13,622 nucleotides of DNA from Deltaproteobacteria bacterium (GTDB lineage: Bacteria; Desulfobacterota; Syntrophorhabdia; Syntrophorhabdales; Syntrophorhabdaceae): assembly GCA_003506795.1 (NCBI GenBank), contig DNYO01000303.1, positions 1 through 13,622 of the forward strand, in the 5' to 3' direction. Shown here piece by piece: positions 1 through 6,388 of this stretch. Below the pieces are notes generated by a model. It saw nothing but the letters and a program-made list of their open reading frames with translations, ran no database searches and was not told the origin of the DNA. The stretch's first letter is position 1, and the number at the start of each line of letters is the position of its first letter. The position numbers and the translations under genes were made by a program.

Positions 1-217
1 ATGGGGCGAACAGGTAACGGCAGTCGTCGTCCTCCATGAAGGCAAGAAGATGGAGCCTAAAGACGTGACCGAGTGGTGCAAGGGCAAGATCGCCGGTTTC
101 AAGGTTCCCAAGAACGTCTATATCATCCCCGACGAAGAGATGCCGAGATCGGGCGCAGGCAAGATCCTCCACAGGATCCTCCGCGACCGTTACGGAAAAT
201 GGGGAGACCAGCAGTAG
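1..217 (+). CDS. Acyl-CoA synthetase (AMP-forming), 3' end only
   Basis: This is the C-terminal 71 codons of a class I adenylate-forming enzyme that activates a carboxylic acid to its CoA thioester via an acyl-AMP. The reading frame starts at base 2 and ends at TAG 215-217; the 5' part lies outside the window. The A10 core motif PRSGAGKILHR with its catalytic lysine is visible, followed by the RDRYGKW tail. The 71 residues match the end of the downstream synthetase at 58 positions (about 82%), and 53 bases (134-186) are identical to 2200-2252. It is therefore a tandem paralogue of the next gene. Substrate cannot be judged from this fragment. Confidence 0.9.
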   Translation, partial: WGEQVTAVVVLHEGKKMEPKDVTEWCKGKIAGFKVPKNVYIIPDEEMPRSGAGKILHRILRDRYGKWGDQQ

Positions 218-233
218 AATTATTCAACTGAAT

Positions 234-263
234 AAAAAACGGGGACTTCGGTCCCCTTTTTTT
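234..263 (+). terminator. Rho-independent terminator of the upstream synthetase
   Basis: GGGGAC (241-246), loop TTCG, GTCCCC (251-256), then seven T (257-263). The C(UUCG)G tetraloop is extra stable. Six A (234-239) precede the stem, so it could also work on the other strand. It begins 23 bases after the stop codon. The same stem-loop follows the next gene at 2310-2334. Confidence 0.92.
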
Positions 264-290
264 ATTTTGAGCCGGGGCTGCGTTTCTTAT

Positions 291-358
291 GGTCCTATGT
301 GTCTAAAGGTCCTATGTGTCTTTTGTGACCAATTGGAGGAATAGGACATATGGGACGT
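291..358. repeat. Short-period intergenic repeat with inverted copies (GTCCTAT / ATAGGAC)
   Basis: GGTCCTATGTGTCT occurs at 291-304 and again at 308-321. GTCCTAT (292-298 and 309-315) is the exact reverse complement of ATAGGAC at 341-347. Near-copies of a nine-base unit follow: ATAGGACAT (341-349) and ATGGGACGT (350-358). I see no open reading frame here. The layout resembles intergenic palindromic repeats I know from Deltaproteobacteria, but I cannot name a family. Confidence 0.6.
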
Positions 359-594
359 ATCCGGATGCGGGGCGGGGATTGAAGGATATGAATTATTGCC
401 CTGGCGCGATGGAGAAGGCATTTTAGTATTGAAAAAAAAAGTCCCGTAAGGTAAAAGTAAGGTATAAGGTTCGGGTTAAGGGGTTACGTGAGAAGCTGTA
501 AAGGTACACATTCATTACTAGTCGTCTCTCTGACGGCGCAATTCCATAATTATTTCCTGATATCATGTTTCTGCGGCGCTTCAGGTATTACCTT
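359..594. other. Intergenic stretch without a recognised gene
   Basis: This is the rest of the 458-base gap between the two synthetase genes. It holds an A-run (432-440) and a G-rich degenerate repeat around 448-484 with several AAGGT / TAAGG units, such as GTAAGG and TATAAGG. I found no credible coding frame, RNA gene or clear sigma-70 or sigma-54 promoter. A weak CATAAT (545-550) has no matching -35 box. Confidence 0.5.
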
Positions 595-632
595 GTCTTG
601 AGCAAGACGCCCCGCTGATCCTTCAGGGGGCG
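595..632 (+). promoter_or_regulatory. Palindrome plus strong hairpin in the leader of the acyl-CoA synthetase gene
   Basis: GTCTTG (595-600), AG, CAAGAC (603-608) is a perfect 6+6 palindrome and could be a regulator binding site. Directly after it, CGCCCC (608-613), G, CTGA (615-618), loop TCCT, TCAG (623-626), GGGGCG (627-632) folds as ten base pairs with one bulged G. The hairpin ends 43 bases before the ATG and lacks a T-run, so it is not a standard terminator. A role as operator, RNA-stability element or attenuator is inference. Confidence 0.45.
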
Positions 633-675
633 ACATAACGGGATTTTCATCAATCACATTAAGGAGGGTTTTGTT

Positions 676-2283
676 ATGAAGAACGGTCATTGGTTGACGG
701 CTAAGGATGTGCTGAGAGTGAATGCTTTTAAGTGGCCTGACAAAGTGGGCATCAAGGATCTTTACAAGGCCTTTACATTCAAACAGTGGAATGAAAGGGC
801 CTGCAGGCTTGCGAATGCCCTCGCTGACCTGGGGATGAAGAAAGGCGACCGTTTCGCAGTTCTCGGATACAACTGTGTCGAGTGGCTGGATTTCTACGCG
901 GCCGCGGCTAAGGGCGGATTCCTGTGCGTGCCCCTCATGTTCAGGCTTGCGGCCCCGGAAATGGAATACATCATCAATCACTGCGAAGCGAAAGTCTTCA
1001 TCGTTCAGAGCGGCGTCGACAAGGCGGACGGCAAGGAATTTCCCTGGATCGATCAGGTCAATGGAATGAAAAAGAACCTGAAGACCGTTGAACACTACAT
1101 CAACTACGCCGTAGACAGCCCCAGTTATGACGGCTTTATCAACTACGAGCAGATGCTCGCCAAGGCCAGCCCCGCAGAGCCCGATGTTGTCGTCGATCCC
1201 GATGATATCTGGGTCATCATGTACACGGGTGGGACCACAGGCCTTCCCAAGGGCGTTATGAAAAGCCACGCCAACCTCTTCTCCCAGTATTACATTATGA
1301 TTTACGATCACAATTTCAACTTCGATGACTGCAACCTGCTCGTCATGCCTTGTTGCCACGTCAACTCTCTTTTCTATTCATTCGTTGTGACCTGGGTAGG
1401 CGGCACCGTCATGGCCTACAACATGGTCTCCTTCAACCCCGAAGGTCTCATCAAGACCTTTGCGGACTTCGGAGTTACCTTCACGTCCCTCGTGCCAACA
1501 CACTATATCATGATGCTGGCCCTTCCCGACGAAGTAAGGGCGAAATATGACCTCACCTGCATTAAGAAACTGCTCATCTCTTCAGCCCCCGCTCGGCGCG
1601 ACACGAAACAGGGTGTCCTCAAGATGTTCCCCAACTCCGAGCTTTACGAGGCATACGGTTCCACGGAGGCAGGTATTGTTACTGTTCTGAAACCGCACGA
1701 ACAGATGACGAAGCTCGGTTCCTGCGGACGGGAGGTCATGGGAAGCGACGTCCTGAGGCTCTATGATGAGGACGGAAACCTTGTTGACAAGCCGAATGTA
1801 GTCGGAGAGCTTTATTCCAGGAGCCCGCAGATCTTCGAGCAGTACTGGAAGGATCCTGAAAAGACCAAGGCGGCCATGAAGGGCGAGTACTTCAGTGCCG
1901 GCGATATGGCGATGCGGGATGAGGAAGGCTACTACACCCTGGTCGACAGAAAGGCGAACATGATCATCTCCGGTGGTGAGAATATCTTCCCGTCCGAAGT
2001 CGAGAATTGCGTAGGCGGCCATCCGGACATCAAGGACGTAGCCGTCATCGGCGTGCCTCATGAAAAATGGGGCGAACAGGTAACAGCGGTTGTCGTCCTT
2101 CACGAAGGGAAGACCCTGGAAGCCAGCGATGTTTCAGCGTGGTGCAAGGGTAAGATTGCCGGATTCAAGGTCCCGAAGAACATCGTTTTCATTAAAGATG
2201 AAGAGATGCCGAGATCGGGCGCAGGCAAGATCCTCCACAGGATCCTCCGCGAGCGTTACGGTAAATGGGCCGACCATCAGTAA
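676..2283 (+). CDS. Acyl-CoA synthetase (AMP-forming), complete
   Basis: A 535-residue ANL-superfamily enzyme that converts a carboxylic acid, ATP and CoA to acyl-CoA, AMP and PPi in the cytoplasm. Visible core motifs, in order: P-loop YTGGTTGLPKG (183-193), YGSTE (327-331), GD (409-410) and VDRK (423-426) of the hinge region, SGGENI (432-437), and PRSGAGKILHR with catalytic Lys518. Length is normal for the family. The start is well supported: AAGGAGG at 661-667 lies 8 bases before the ATG. The gene has its own leader and terminator and is a tandem copy of the gene ending at 217. The fatty- or aromatic-acid substrate cannot be told from motifs; a medium- or long-chain acid or an aromatic/alicyclic acid fits the inferred lifestyle. 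Confidence 0.95.
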   Translation: MKNGHWLTAKDVLRVNAFKWPDKVGIKDLYKAFTFKQWNERACRLANALADLGMKKGDRFAVLGYNCVEWLDFYAAAAKGGFLCVPLMFRLAAPEMEYIINHCEAKVFIVQSGVDKADGKEFPWIDQVNGMKKNLKTVEHYINYAVDSPSYDGFINYEQMLAKASPAEPDVVVDPDDIWVIMYTGGTTGLPKGVMKSHANLFSQYYIMIYDHNFNFDDCNLLVMPCCHVNSLFYSFVVTWVGGTVMAYNMVSFNPEGLIKTFADFGVTFTSLVPTHYIMMLALPDEVRAKYDLTCIKKLLISSAPARRDTKQGVLKMFPNSELYEAYGSTEAGIVTVLKPHEQMTKLGSCGREVMGSDVLRLYDEDGNLVDKPNVVGELYSRSPQIFEQYWKDPEKTKAAMKGEYFSAGDMAMRDEEGYYTLVDRKANMIISGGENIFPSEVENCVGGHPDIKDVAVIGVPHEKWGEQVTAVVVLHEGKTLEASDVSAWCKGKIAGFKVPKNIVFIKDEEMPRSGAGKILHRILRERYGKWADHQ

Positions 2284-2302
2284 GATCGCTTAAAGAGAGC
2301 AC

Positions 2303-2334
2303 AAAAACACGGGGACTTCGGTCCCCGTTTTTTT
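2303..2334 (+). terminator. Rho-independent terminator of the complete synthetase
   Basis: ACGGGGAC (2309-2310 plus 2311-2316), loop TTCG, GTCCCCGT (2321-2328), with a T-run over 2328-2334. The core GGGGAC-TTCG-GTCCCC is identical to the terminator at 241-256, so the duplicated unit includes the terminator. A five-A run (2303-2307) upstream makes weak bidirectional use possible. Confidence 0.92.
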
Positions 2335-2339
2335 GTGCG

Positions 2340-2429
2340 GGTCATAGGTCATAGGTAATGGGTAATGGGAAAAAAGTCAAAGCCGGAAATTGGGCTGGCT
2401 TTTCTCCTTTGCCTATTGCCCCAATGACC
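2340..2429. repeat. Seven-base-period repeat forming a long imperfect inverted repeat
   Basis: The left arm is four direct seven-base units: GGTCATA (2340-2346), GGTCATA (2347-2353), GGTAATG (2354-2360), GGTAATG (2361-2367). The right arm ends in CCAATGACC (2421-2429), whose reverse complement GGTCATTGG restarts the same unit; 2412-2420 continues the pattern. Between the arms AAAGCC (2380-2385) and GGCTTT (2397-2402) can pair. The whole could form a long hairpin between two transcription units. No coding frame is seen. Confidence 0.55.
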
Positions 2430-2454
2430 GCTCTTCTTGTCCCTCCCCCTAATT

Positions 2455-2460
2455 TATGAT
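2455..2460 (+). promoter_or_regulatory. Possible -10 box before the DUF3553 gene
   Basis: TATGAT differs from TATAAT at one base and lies 11 bases before the ATG at 2472. No convincing -35 box is present at 16-18 bases upstream. If it is used, the transcript would start about 5 bases before the ATG, an almost leaderless mRNA, which would fit the missing ribosome binding site. Confidence 0.25.
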
Positions 2461-2471
2461 ATGCTTACCCG

Positions 2472-2762
2472 ATGATAGCCGAGTATTCCTTGTATCTGCA
2501 GGTTGGCGATCATGTGTATCATAGGCGGTACGCGCGATGGGGCATGGGGATCGTCGTTGAGGAACGCCGGTCCGAATTGCCCGGTGGGTTCTGCTATGTC
2601 CGTATCGACTTTCAGGATGGAAAGGTACGCGTTTTCGACAATAACTACAAGAGCGTGAATTGCTGTTATTACGCGGGGATTGAAAAGATAGAGGAGAGAC
2701 GTGTCTGTCTGGAAGAGGCCCCGCGAGCCAGGAAGAAATCGAAGAAGATGCTTCCTCCCTGA
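2472..2762 (+). CDS. Small DUF3553-type protein
   Basis: A 96-residue protein of unknown function. Residues 11-31 (VGDHVYHRRYARWGMGIVVEE) and the following GGxCYVRIDFQDGKVRVFDNN stretch look like the small beta-rich DUF3553 fold, which resembles SH3/Tudor-like domains. A CCYYAG segment and a basic tail (RARKKSKK) follow. No signal peptide or membrane segment is seen. The ATG has no Shine-Dalgarno sequence; TTG 2490 is a possible later start. It ends in TGA, and selD begins 36 bases later in the same frame, so the two are probably co-transcribed. Family assignment is by pattern memory. Confidence 0.65.
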   Translation: MIAEYSLYLQVGDHVYHRRYARWGMGIVVEERRSELPGGFCYVRIDFQDGKVRVFDNNYKSVNCCYYAGIEKIEERRVCLEEAPRARKKSKKMLPP

Positions 2763-2798
2763 GAGAACGGACGTGTTGTAGTAATGACCGGAGGACGG

Positions 2799-3824
2799 AT
2801 GGACACCGAACTGACAAGATTTGTCCGCGGCGGCGGGTGAGCGTCGAAGATAGGTCCGGGTGACCTGGCGAACATCCTGTGCGGGATAGACATCCCTGCG
2901 GATGAACATGTGATTGTCGGCATTGAAGGCTTTGAAGACGCAGGCGTCTACAAGGTGACGGACGAGATTGCCCTTGTTCAGACCGTGGACTTCTTTACTC
3001 CCGTTGTCGACGATCCTTACTGGTTCGGCCAGATAGCAGCCGCCAATGCTCTAAGCGACATATACGCAATGGGAGCCATACCGAAGACAGCCCTCAACCT
3101 CGTCTGCTTCTCGCCAAAGAGATTTGACATAGCGATCCTGAAAGAGATCATCCGGGGTGGTGCGGACAAGATCCGTGAGGCCGGGGTGAGCCTTCTCGGA
3201 GGCCACAGTGTGGATGATGAAGAGATCAAGTACGGGCTCTCCGTAACAGGAATAGTCCATCCCGACAAGGTCCTGCTCAACGAGGGGGCCAGGCCTTCGG
3301 ACATTCTTATCCTGACGAAGCCTCTCGGGACGGGAATCATGAATACCGCCATCAAAGGCAAGCTTCTCGATGACGATCGAGCGCTCGGCCTGGCGAGGGT
3401 CATGGCCGCCCTCAACAAGACGGCGGCCGAGGCGATGCTTTCGGTGAATACGCACGCCTGTACCGATGTGACCGGTTTTGGCCTGGCGGGACACCTTAAG
3501 GAGATGATCCGGGAAACACTGGGCGTTGAACTCTACGCCGGGAAGCTTCCCTATTTTCAGGAAGCCGTCGAATTTGCCGCATCAGGTTTGGTCCCCGCCG
3601 GCCTTTACCGCAACAGGGATTTTTACAGAGAACACGTAGTGACCTCGCGGTCCGACTTCTTCTTTGATATCATCTTCGATCCGCAGACATCGGGAGGTCT
3701 TCTGATAGCCCTCGACCCCGCCGACAGGACAAAATTCGAAGAGACAGCCGTCCGGCTGGGCGTGGAGTACCACATCATAGGAACCTTCCTCAAAGAGCCG
3801 AAGGGAAAAATACTACTGGCCTGA
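2799..3824 (+). CDS. selD: Selenide, water dikinase (selenophosphate synthetase), selenocysteine-containing
   Basis: Makes selenophosphate from selenide and ATP, the selenium donor for selenocysteine tRNA and for selenouridine. TGA at 2838-2840 is in frame and sits at the catalytic position in GGG-U-ASKIGP, the place of E. coli Cys17. The essential lysine follows three residues later (Lys17), as in E. coli (Cys17/Lys20). Read through as Sec14, the product is 341 residues, normal for SelD. Further family features: VDFF (Asp64), ALSDIYAMGA (Asp87), LGGHSVDD, CTDVTGFGLAGH (Asp223) and DPQTSGG (294-300). Start chosen at ATG 2799, with GGAGG at 2790-2794 four bases upstream; ATG 2784 lacks a ribosome site. 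The real stop is also TGA (3822-3824). An automatic caller would begin at GTG 2910 and lose the active site. Confidence 0.93.
2838..2871 (+). promoter_or_regulatory. Sec-coding UGA with SECIS-like hairpin in selD
   Basis: Downstream of the UGA (2838-2840), AGGTC (2852-2856) pairs with GACCT (2862-2866) around a five-base CGGGT loop. A lower stem of TCG (2844-2846) with CGA (2869-2871) flanks an internal loop. The loop guanines lie about 18-20 bases after the UGA, matching bacterial SECIS elements, whose apical loop carries G/GU for SelB binding. The fold was judged by eye. Confidence 0.7.
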
Positions 3825-3918
3825 TCCCGGTTGGATGTTCTAGCGAGGGTTCCTTATTTTCCTTGTCGTCCGCTTCAGAGGCGGGAGGGTACGAGGCGAT
3901 CCTCTAATCTTTCGATTC

Positions 3919-5064
3919 TCAAGCCATCTTTATGAGTGGGTAGTGGCGGTCTTGCCAGCCGTGGATGCCATATTCGAGGTTTTTGGCATTTCGGTAGCCG
4001 AAAGCGCGCAGGTAGACGGCGGCGTGGGCCGAGCGGGCCCCGCTTGCACAGTAGACCGCGATTGGAGTGTCGAGATCTTTCGGGAATTCCCCTATTCTTG
4101 CCGCGACCTCCCTTACGGGGATGTGTACGGCACCTTCGATGATACCGGTGTCCTGAAGCTCCTTCGGTTCGCGAACGTCGACGATGAAGAGCCCTTCTTT
4201 CCGATTAATATTGCGAAAGAGGTCTTCCGGCTGGATGGCGGTTTCTTCGTGAGGGGTCGCGAGGAAGCTTTCCATGGAGATGCAAAAGCTTTTCATAAGG
4301 GGTCCGAGCTCAGCGGACTGGTCGGACGGTTCGGTGCTGAGGCCACACTGGAGTTTTCCCGTCTGCGCGTTGAGCGGCGGGAAGAGGCCCTTGAGAAATT
4401 GCTCGAATTCTTGAGGGGTTCTCGGGGTCTTCAGACAAACGTTGTTGATCTTTTCGTAGCCCAGGGATGAATTGATGTTCCCCCTGTAATCGTGGGCGGG
4501 ATAGACGATAAGGTCGTTGGACAGGGGCATGAGCCTTAGGAACAAGCTCTCGTACATGTCATGGGAGCTTCCGCCGGGCAGGTCGGTCCTGCCGCACTGA
4601 CCGATGATGAGGGTGTCCCCGGTAAATATCCTGTCACCGGCGAGAATAGACATATGGTCCACGGTATGTCCCTTTGTCTCGATCATCCTGAGCGTGATAT
4701 CTCCGATGGTCAGTTCCTCGTTGTCGGCAACATAGAGATCGATCCTCTTTTGCGCATTTTCGGCAAGGATCTTCTCGATCCCGAAGAGGTCTGTAACCGT
4801 TGCCCCGATCTGTCTTTGCCTCGGGGTGTTCCTGTTCATGACCGTCCTTGCCCCAAGCTGGTGGGCAAGCTCCGGCGCAAGCGATACATGATCTACGTGC
4901 GTGTGCGTGTCGATCACATAATCGATGGAGAGCCCCCGTGATATGACGAAGTCCAGGAACGGTTCCATGTCGTGTGACGGGTCTATAATCGCCCCTTTCT
5001 TTTGTCTCTCGCAGGCAATAATATAAGCCAGGCATCCGTCAAAATTGAATTGTTTGAATATCAT
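3919..5064 (-). CDS. Persulfide dioxygenase-like metallo-beta-lactamase fused to rhodanese
   Basis: A 381-residue two-domain protein. Residues 1-240 are a metallo-beta-lactamase fold of the ETHE1 type: THTHVDH (His54, His56, Asp58, His59), GHTVDH (His133), GDT (Asp150), GRTDLPGG (158-165) and YPAHDY (His191). ETHE1 enzymes use one iron (His54, His133 and Asp150 here) to oxidise glutathione persulfide to sulfite. About 280-381 is a rhodanese domain with active-site Cys339 in CASGARS, which moves sulfane sulfur. Such fusions are known persulfide dioxygenase/sulfurtransferases. The ATG is one base after the stop of the upstream gene and has GAGGTG before it, so translation is coupled. An O2-using enzyme is odd if the host is anaerobic; sulfane-sulfur detoxification or a glyoxalase II-like hydrolase are alternatives. 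Confidence 0.85.
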   Translation of the reverse strand: MIFKQFNFDGCLAYIIACERQKKGAIIDPSHDMEPFLDFVISRGLSIDYVIDTHTHVDHVSLAPELAHQLGARTVMNRNTPRQRQIGATVTDLFGIEKILAENAQKRIDLYVADNEELTIGDITLRMIETKGHTVDHMSILAGDRIFTGDTLIIGQCGRTDLPGGSSHDMYESLFLRLMPLSNDLIVYPAHDYRGNINSSLGYEKINNVCLKTPRTPQEFEQFLKGLFPPLNAQTGKLQCGLSTEPSDQSAELGPLMKSFCISMESFLATPHEETAIQPEDLFRNINRKEGLFIVDVREPKELQDTGIIEGAVHIPVREVAARIGEFPKDLDTPIAVYCASGARSAHAAVYLRAFGYRNAKNLEYGIHGWQDRHYPLIKMA

Positions 5065-5065
5065 G

Positions 5066-5710
5066 CTACACCTCTTCCGCGAAGTTCTTCATCGCCGTCT
5101 TCAATATTCTTCCGGCGGCAAGCTTCGAGATGACAACTATGTCCTCAAGCGGCAGATAACCCGTGATGGAAGGATCGAAAAGCGCTTTGGCCGATGGAGG
5201 GAATTCCGCGTCTCCCTCCCAGAGGACGAATGTGATGGGAACTTTGGGGAAGGCGAAAAGAGTCAGCGACGCATCGCCGAACTGTTCTTCTTTTGACCCA
5301 AGGCCCCGGCCGGCATCGAGAAAGGCATACCTGTCGTAGCCGAAGGCCCTGACAAGGGGTTTGAGCACCCGTTTTTCGAAGACGGGGTCGTAGTGCATGC
5401 AGGCGGGAATGTCCCCATAGGCCACCTTTTCGCCGGTTAAGGGGATTCCGGACGCGGTATTGATATAATGGAGGATGATGATCCTGGTGACGAGGGTGAT
5501 GTTGGCGCCCCGGGAACTGGAAAAGCTGAATGACGGTATGTCAAGGGTGATCGTCTCGTCGAAATAGGGCACATAAACCCGGAGGCTGTCACCCTTTTGT
5601 TCATGCCTCAGGCCCGCGAGGAAGAACTTTTCTTCCATGGTGCTTTCCATGAGTTCGTCGCGGGCCCGGTCGAAGACGGTTTTGTATGCCTTTTGTCTCT
5701 TCAGTTCCAT
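5066..5710 (-). CDS. DUF3786 domain protein
   Basis: A 214-residue soluble protein without a signal peptide. The pattern of an N-terminal helix, a middle LHYINTASG stretch, a FPKVPITFVLWEGDAEFPPSAKALFD segment and a C-terminal GYLPLEDIVVISK matches my memory of DUF3786, a family common in anaerobes and of unknown function. Its ATG (5710) lies two bases after the TAA of rpe, without a close ribosome site, so it likely depends on coupling. Its stop lies one base before the next ATG. It contains three cysteines or fewer, so no Fe-S cluster motif is evident. Confidence 0.7.
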   Translation of the reverse strand: MELKRQKAYKTVFDRARDELMESTMEEKFFLAGLRHEQKGDSLRVYVPYFDETITLDIPSFSFSSSRGANITLVTRIIILHYINTASGIPLTGEKVAYGDIPACMHYDPVFEKRVLKPLVRAFGYDRYAFLDAGRGLGSKEEQFGDASLTLFAFPKVPITFVLWEGDAEFPPSAKALFDPSITGYLPLEDIVVISKLAAGRILKTAMKNFAEEV

Positions 5711-5712
5711 GG

Positions 5713-6375
5713 TTACTGACCGATCTTGCTTCTTACCTCTTCGATCTTTTTCCGGTAGTCTCCGCTGTGGAATATCTCCGTTCCCATGACAAGCACGTTG
5801 CCCCCCGCCTTGACGACCTCGGCGGCATTAACGGCCTTTATGCCGCCATCTACCTCGAGATCGATATAGTGTCCGGCTTTCTCGATCATTCTGTGCGCCT
5901 CGGTGATCTTCGGTGCCATAGCGGGGATATATTTCTGTCCGCCGAATCCGGGATTGACGGTCATGATGAGGACGAGATCGACAATATGGATGACGTGCTC
6001 AAGCAGGTTGAGGGGTGTGGCGGGGTTGAACGATATGCCAGCCCGCGCCCCCGACTCCTTGATGACATCGAGAGTTCTGAAGAGATGGTTGTCCGTTTCG
6101 GCATGTATCGTGATGATGTCCGACCCGGCCCGCGCAAATTCCTGTACGTACTGTGCAGGGTTGGCTATCATCAGGTGGACATCGAGAGGTTTCTTGTTGA
6201 TCCTGCGCAGGGCCTCGACGAACATGGGGCCTATGGTAATGTTGGGGACAAAATTGCCGTCCATGACATCTATGTGGATAAGGTCTGCGCCGGCTTCCTC
6301 CACGTCCTCAATCTCGGCCCCGAGACGCAGGAAATCACAGGAGAGAATGGACGGCGCGATAAGGATATCTTTCAT
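5713..6375 (-). CDS. rpe: Ribulose-phosphate 3-epimerase
   Basis: Interconverts ribulose 5-phosphate and xylulose 5-phosphate in the pentose phosphate pathway, cytoplasmic. The 220-residue product has the TIM-barrel signatures APSILSCDF (7-15), HIDVMDG (His34, Asp36), DVHLMI (His67), MTVNPGFGGQ (138-147) and LEVDGGI (Asp176), so all metal and acid-base residues are in place. The start at 6375 is chosen because GGAGG lies four bases upstream and the family begins here; the frame is open 39 codons further up to an ATG at 6492, but that part overlaps the PASTA gene and has no homology. It sits 13 bases after the PASTA gene. Confidence 0.96.
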   Translation of the reverse strand: MKDILIAPSILSCDFLRLGAEIEDVEEAGADLIHIDVMDGNFVPNITIGPMFVEALRRINKKPLDVHLMIANPAQYVQEFARAGSDIITIHAETDNHLFRTLDVIKESGARAGISFNPATPLNLLEHVIHIVDLVLIMTVNPGFGGQKYIPAMAPKITEAHRMIEKAGHYIDLEVDGGIKAVNAAEVVKAGGNVLVMGTEIFHSGDYRKKIEEVRSKIGQ

Positions 6376-6388
6376 AAAGCCTCCATGG

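Noticed and set aside
400..420. Sigma-54 promoter (TGGCGCGATGGAGAAGGCA)
   Set aside because: The -12 element is GGCA rather than TTGCA, the spacing is off, and it lies over 250 bases before the gene.
550..1359. A 269-codon minus-strand frame over the synthetase gene
   Set aside because: It is the mirror of a gene with full ANL motifs and has no domain or ribosome site of its own. Similar antisense frames at 9241-10236 and 11548-12561 were dropped for the same reason.
2910..3824. selD starting at GTG 2910
   Set aside because: It would lack Sec14 and Lys17 and the first 37 residues; homologous sequence continues upstream through the UGA to ATG 2799.
2472..3824. A single DUF3553-SelD fusion protein read through two UGA codons
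   Set aside because: selD has its own ATG and GGAGG, and no SECIS-like hairpin is evident after TGA 2760.
3825..3918. Terminators between selD and the convergent fusion gene
   Set aside because: Only short stems such as GAGG-CGAT-CCTC (about 3892-3903) are present, without a T-run on either strand.
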